Made by a program: the position numbers and the translations under genes
Part shown: positions 62,432-64,000 of the stretch, one piece after another
Position numbering within the stretch: position 1 is the stretch's first letter
How the letters are laid out: each line of letters begins with the position of its first letter
Source of the DNA: an uncultured Novosphingobium sp.
GTDB lineage: Bacteria; Pseudomonadota; Alphaproteobacteria; Sphingomonadales; Sphingomonadaceae
Assembly (NCBI GenBank): GCA_946886075.1
Contig: CAMPHR010000004.1
Coordinates: forward strand, 1-64,000
Reading direction: 5' to 3'
DNA: 64,000 bases
Notes under the pieces: generated by a model
What the model saw: only the letters and a program-made list of their open reading frames with translations
The model's database searches: none
What the model was told of the DNA's origin: nothing

Positions 62432-63784
62432 ATGATGCGCCGCTGGCTGCGCGCTGCTGCGATCACGGTTGCAGCGGTGGCTCTGGTCGCCCAGCCCGTA
62501 ATGGCGCAGCAGATATTGCGCGACGCCGAAACCGAAGCCTTCATGGCCGACATGTCCGGGCCGCTGGTCAGCGCTGCGGGCATGGAGCCGCGCAATGTGC
62601 AGGTGCTGGTCCTCAACGATCCGGAAATCAACGCCTTCGTCGCGGGCGGCCAATATGTGTGGGTTCATAGCGGATTGATCGCGGCGGCCGACAATGTGAA
62701 CCAGTTGCAGGGCGTGGTCGCACACGAACTCGGCCATATCGAGGGCGGCCACATCATCCGCTCGTCGGAAGGCATGAAGGCGGCGACGGGCATCACCCTG
62801 CTCAGCCTCGTCCTGGGCGCTGCTGCGATCGCGGCGGGCGGCGCGGAAGCGGGCATGGGCATTTTGGGCATGGGCCAGCAGGCGGCGATGGGCAAATTCC
62901 TTGCCTTTTCCCGTGCGCAGGAAAGCTCGGCCGACCTGGCAGGCGCGCGCTATCTGAGCAAGGCGGGCCTGTCGGGCAAGGGGAGCCTGGAATTCTTCAA
63001 GAAGCTGCAGAACCAGGAATATCGCCTCGCGATCCCGCAGGAGGACAGCTATGGGCGCACCCACCCGCTGTCGGGCGAGCGCATCAATGTCCTGCGGGAA
63101 GTCTATACGGTCGATCCCGCCTGGGACACGCCGATCGAGCCGAAGCTCGAAGCCCGGTTCGAGCGGATCAAGGCCAAGCTGGTCGGCTTCGTGTCCGAAC
63201 CGACGCAGACGCTGATCAAATATCCCGAGAGCGATCAGTCTCTCCCGGCGCATTATGCGCGCGCCTATGCCTGGCATAAGAGCGCTTATCCCGACAAGGC
63301 GATTGCAGAGGTCAACGCCCTGCTGGCGGCCCAGCCGCATGACCCCTATTTCCTGGAGTTGAAGGGTCAGGTGCTGCTGGAAAGCGGCAAGCCCGCCGAC
63401 GCTATCCCTCCGTTGCGCGAAGCGGTGCAGCTGACGCAGCAGCCGTTGATCGCGACGATGCTGGGTCATGCTCTGATCGCGACGGAGGATGACAGGAACT
63501 TCGCCGAAGCCGAACAGGTGCTGCGCACCGCCGTCGCGCGCGATCGGGAAAATCCCTTCGCCTGGTATCAGCTTGGGGTCGTCTATGAACGGCGGGGCGA
63601 CACGCCGCGCGCCGCGCTCGCCACCGCGGAACGCTATGCGCTGATGGGCCAGGACCAGATGGCGCTGCGCAGCGCGGACGCGGCGATGCAAGCGTTGAAG
63701 CCTGGCACGGTTGACTATCTGCGGGCGCAGGATATCGCCATGGTTTCACGCGCGGCCATCGAGCAGAAGCGAAAGAAGAAATGA
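62432..63784 (+). CDS. Periplasmic M48 metalloprotease with TPR domain (BepA-like)
   Basis: A 450-residue protein with a signal peptide (AAAITVAAVALVAQPVMAQQ) and an M48 peptidase domain. The zinc motif is VVAHELGHIEGGH near residues 95-107, and the downstream Glu lies in SRAQESSADLAGARYLSKAG. A TPR-rich C-terminal half runs from about 260 (HYARAYAWHKSAYPDKAIAE; FAWYQLGVVYERRGDTPRAA). This is the layout of BepA/YfgC, which degrades or assists outer-membrane proteins such as LptD during assembly. Its stop overlaps the start of the DsbA-like gene (ATGA), so outer-membrane quality control and disulfide handling are coupled. Confidence 0.92.
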   Translation: MMRRWLRAAAITVAAVALVAQPVMAQQILRDAETEAFMADMSGPLVSAAGMEPRNVQVLVLNDPEINAFVAGGQYVWVHSGLIAAADNVNQLQGVVAHELGHIEGGHIIRSSEGMKAATGITLLSLVLGAAAIAAGGAEAGMGILGMGQQAAMGKFLAFSRAQESSADLAGARYLSKAGLSGKGSLEFFKKLQNQEYRLAIPQEDSYGRTHPLSGERINVLREVYTVDPAWDTPIEPKLEARFERIKAKLVGFVSEPTQTLIKYPESDQSLPAHYARAYAWHKSAYPDKAIAEVNALLAAQPHDPYFLELKGQVLLESGKPADAIPPLREAVQLTQQPLIATMLGHALIATEDDRNFAEAEQVLRTAVARDRENPFAWYQLGVVYERRGDTPRAALATAERYALMGQDQMALRSADAAMQALKPGTVDYLRAQDIAMVSRAAIEQKRKKK

Positions 63785-64000
63785 CCGAAACCTCTCGGCC
63801 CGGTTTTCGCGCCGCCCTTTCCAACAGGACTATCCAGATGACGATTGGCGCCCTCGCCTTCATCGCCGCCACGGCCGCAGGCGCGGCCTTGGGCATGCAG
63901 AGTACAGGCGGCCTTGCTGCTGGCGACAAGGCTGCGATCGAGAAGATCGTGCGCGACTATATATTGGAGCATCCCGAGATCATTCCCGAAGCAGTCGAGC
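63781..64000 (+). CDS. DsbA-family thioredoxin-like protein, 5' part (cut by window end)
   Basis: The first 73 codons of a gene running off the window. After a polar start, IQMTIGALAFIAATAAGAAL forms a membrane anchor or signal peptide. AAIEKIVRDYILEHPEIIPE is the N-terminal helix typical of DsbA-family proteins of the Com1/ScsC kind. The CxxC active site would lie beyond the edge. Its ATG overlaps the M48 protease stop, so the two are probably translated together. Confidence 0.8.
   Translation, partial: MTETSRPGFRAALSNRTIQMTIGALAFIAATAAGAALGMQSTGGLAAGDKAAIEKIVRDYILEHPEIIPEAVE

Noticed and set aside
1..64000. CRISPR arrays, prophage, or complete insertion sequence
   Set aside because: No regularly spaced direct repeats, phage structural genes or intact transposase were found on either strand; the only mobile-element sequences are broken.

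Overview
The window is high-GC bacterial DNA whose conserved right half looks like an alphaproteobacterium of the Sphingomonadaceae (Sphingobium/Sphingomonas-like). The evidence is an amiC-type amidase, mrcA and prfB run next to rne with a very acidic and basic Ala/Glu/Pro-rich tail, an HWE-family histidine kinase, an EgtB-EgtD ergothioneine pair and frequent ATGA-type gene overlaps. The assignment rests on gene content and protein style only; no database search was possible.

Region 1 (about 1-25,400) is an accessory surface-polysaccharide (capsule) locus, more AT-rich and more mosaic than the rest. It holds a paired SGNH-like and GSCFA protein, an outer-membrane export lipoprotein (Wza/KpsD type) and a five-gene GDP-heptose module: fused HddC-GmhB, an AGE-family epimerase/isomerase, HddA, an Fcl/WcbJ-like reductase and a GMD/WcbK-like dehydratase. 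A large glycosyltransferase follows, then an ABC-transporter export set (KpsE, KpsM, KpsT), a second large two-domain glycosyltransferase, a WcbI-family protein, a GT4 glycosyltransferase and a sulfotransferase. The combination predicts a capsule containing a GDP-manno-heptose-derived sugar, probably 6-deoxy-heptose, modified by acyl and/or sulfate groups, as in the Burkholderia type I capsule. No GmhA isomerase is visible; the AGE protein sits where one would be expected. Three decayed insertion sequences (IS5-, IS110- and IS3-family) interrupt or flank the locus.

Region 2 (about 25,400-37,400) carries a type I secretion ATPase split by an in-frame stop, its HlyD-type adaptor, an LLM-class flavin monooxygenase with a SnoaL-like protein, an ABC-F ATPase, a Tat-exported GH3 glycosidase, an SMR exporter, tRNA-Tyr, rlmB and a lipoprotein.

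Region 3 (about 37,400-64,000) is mostly housekeeping: ferredoxin, AlkA-type glycosylase, a receiver protein and an HWE kinase overlapping tail to tail, murA, a Crp/Fnr regulator, HNH endonuclease, GluQ-RS, cobalamin adenosyltransferase, EgtB-EgtD, TypA/BipA, a TelA-XpaC pair, a PilZ protein, a lipoprotein methyltransferase joined to prfB, PBP1A, amidase, RNase E/G, an M48 protease with TPRs and the start of a DsbA-like thioredoxin cut by the window edge.

No CRISPR array, integrated phage or complete mobile element is seen. The most unusual items are the heptose-capsule module without GmhA, the split type I secretion ATPase, a palindromic repeat translated inside GluQ-RS, and a perfect 20-bp palindrome between the divergent HNH and GluQ-RS genes.
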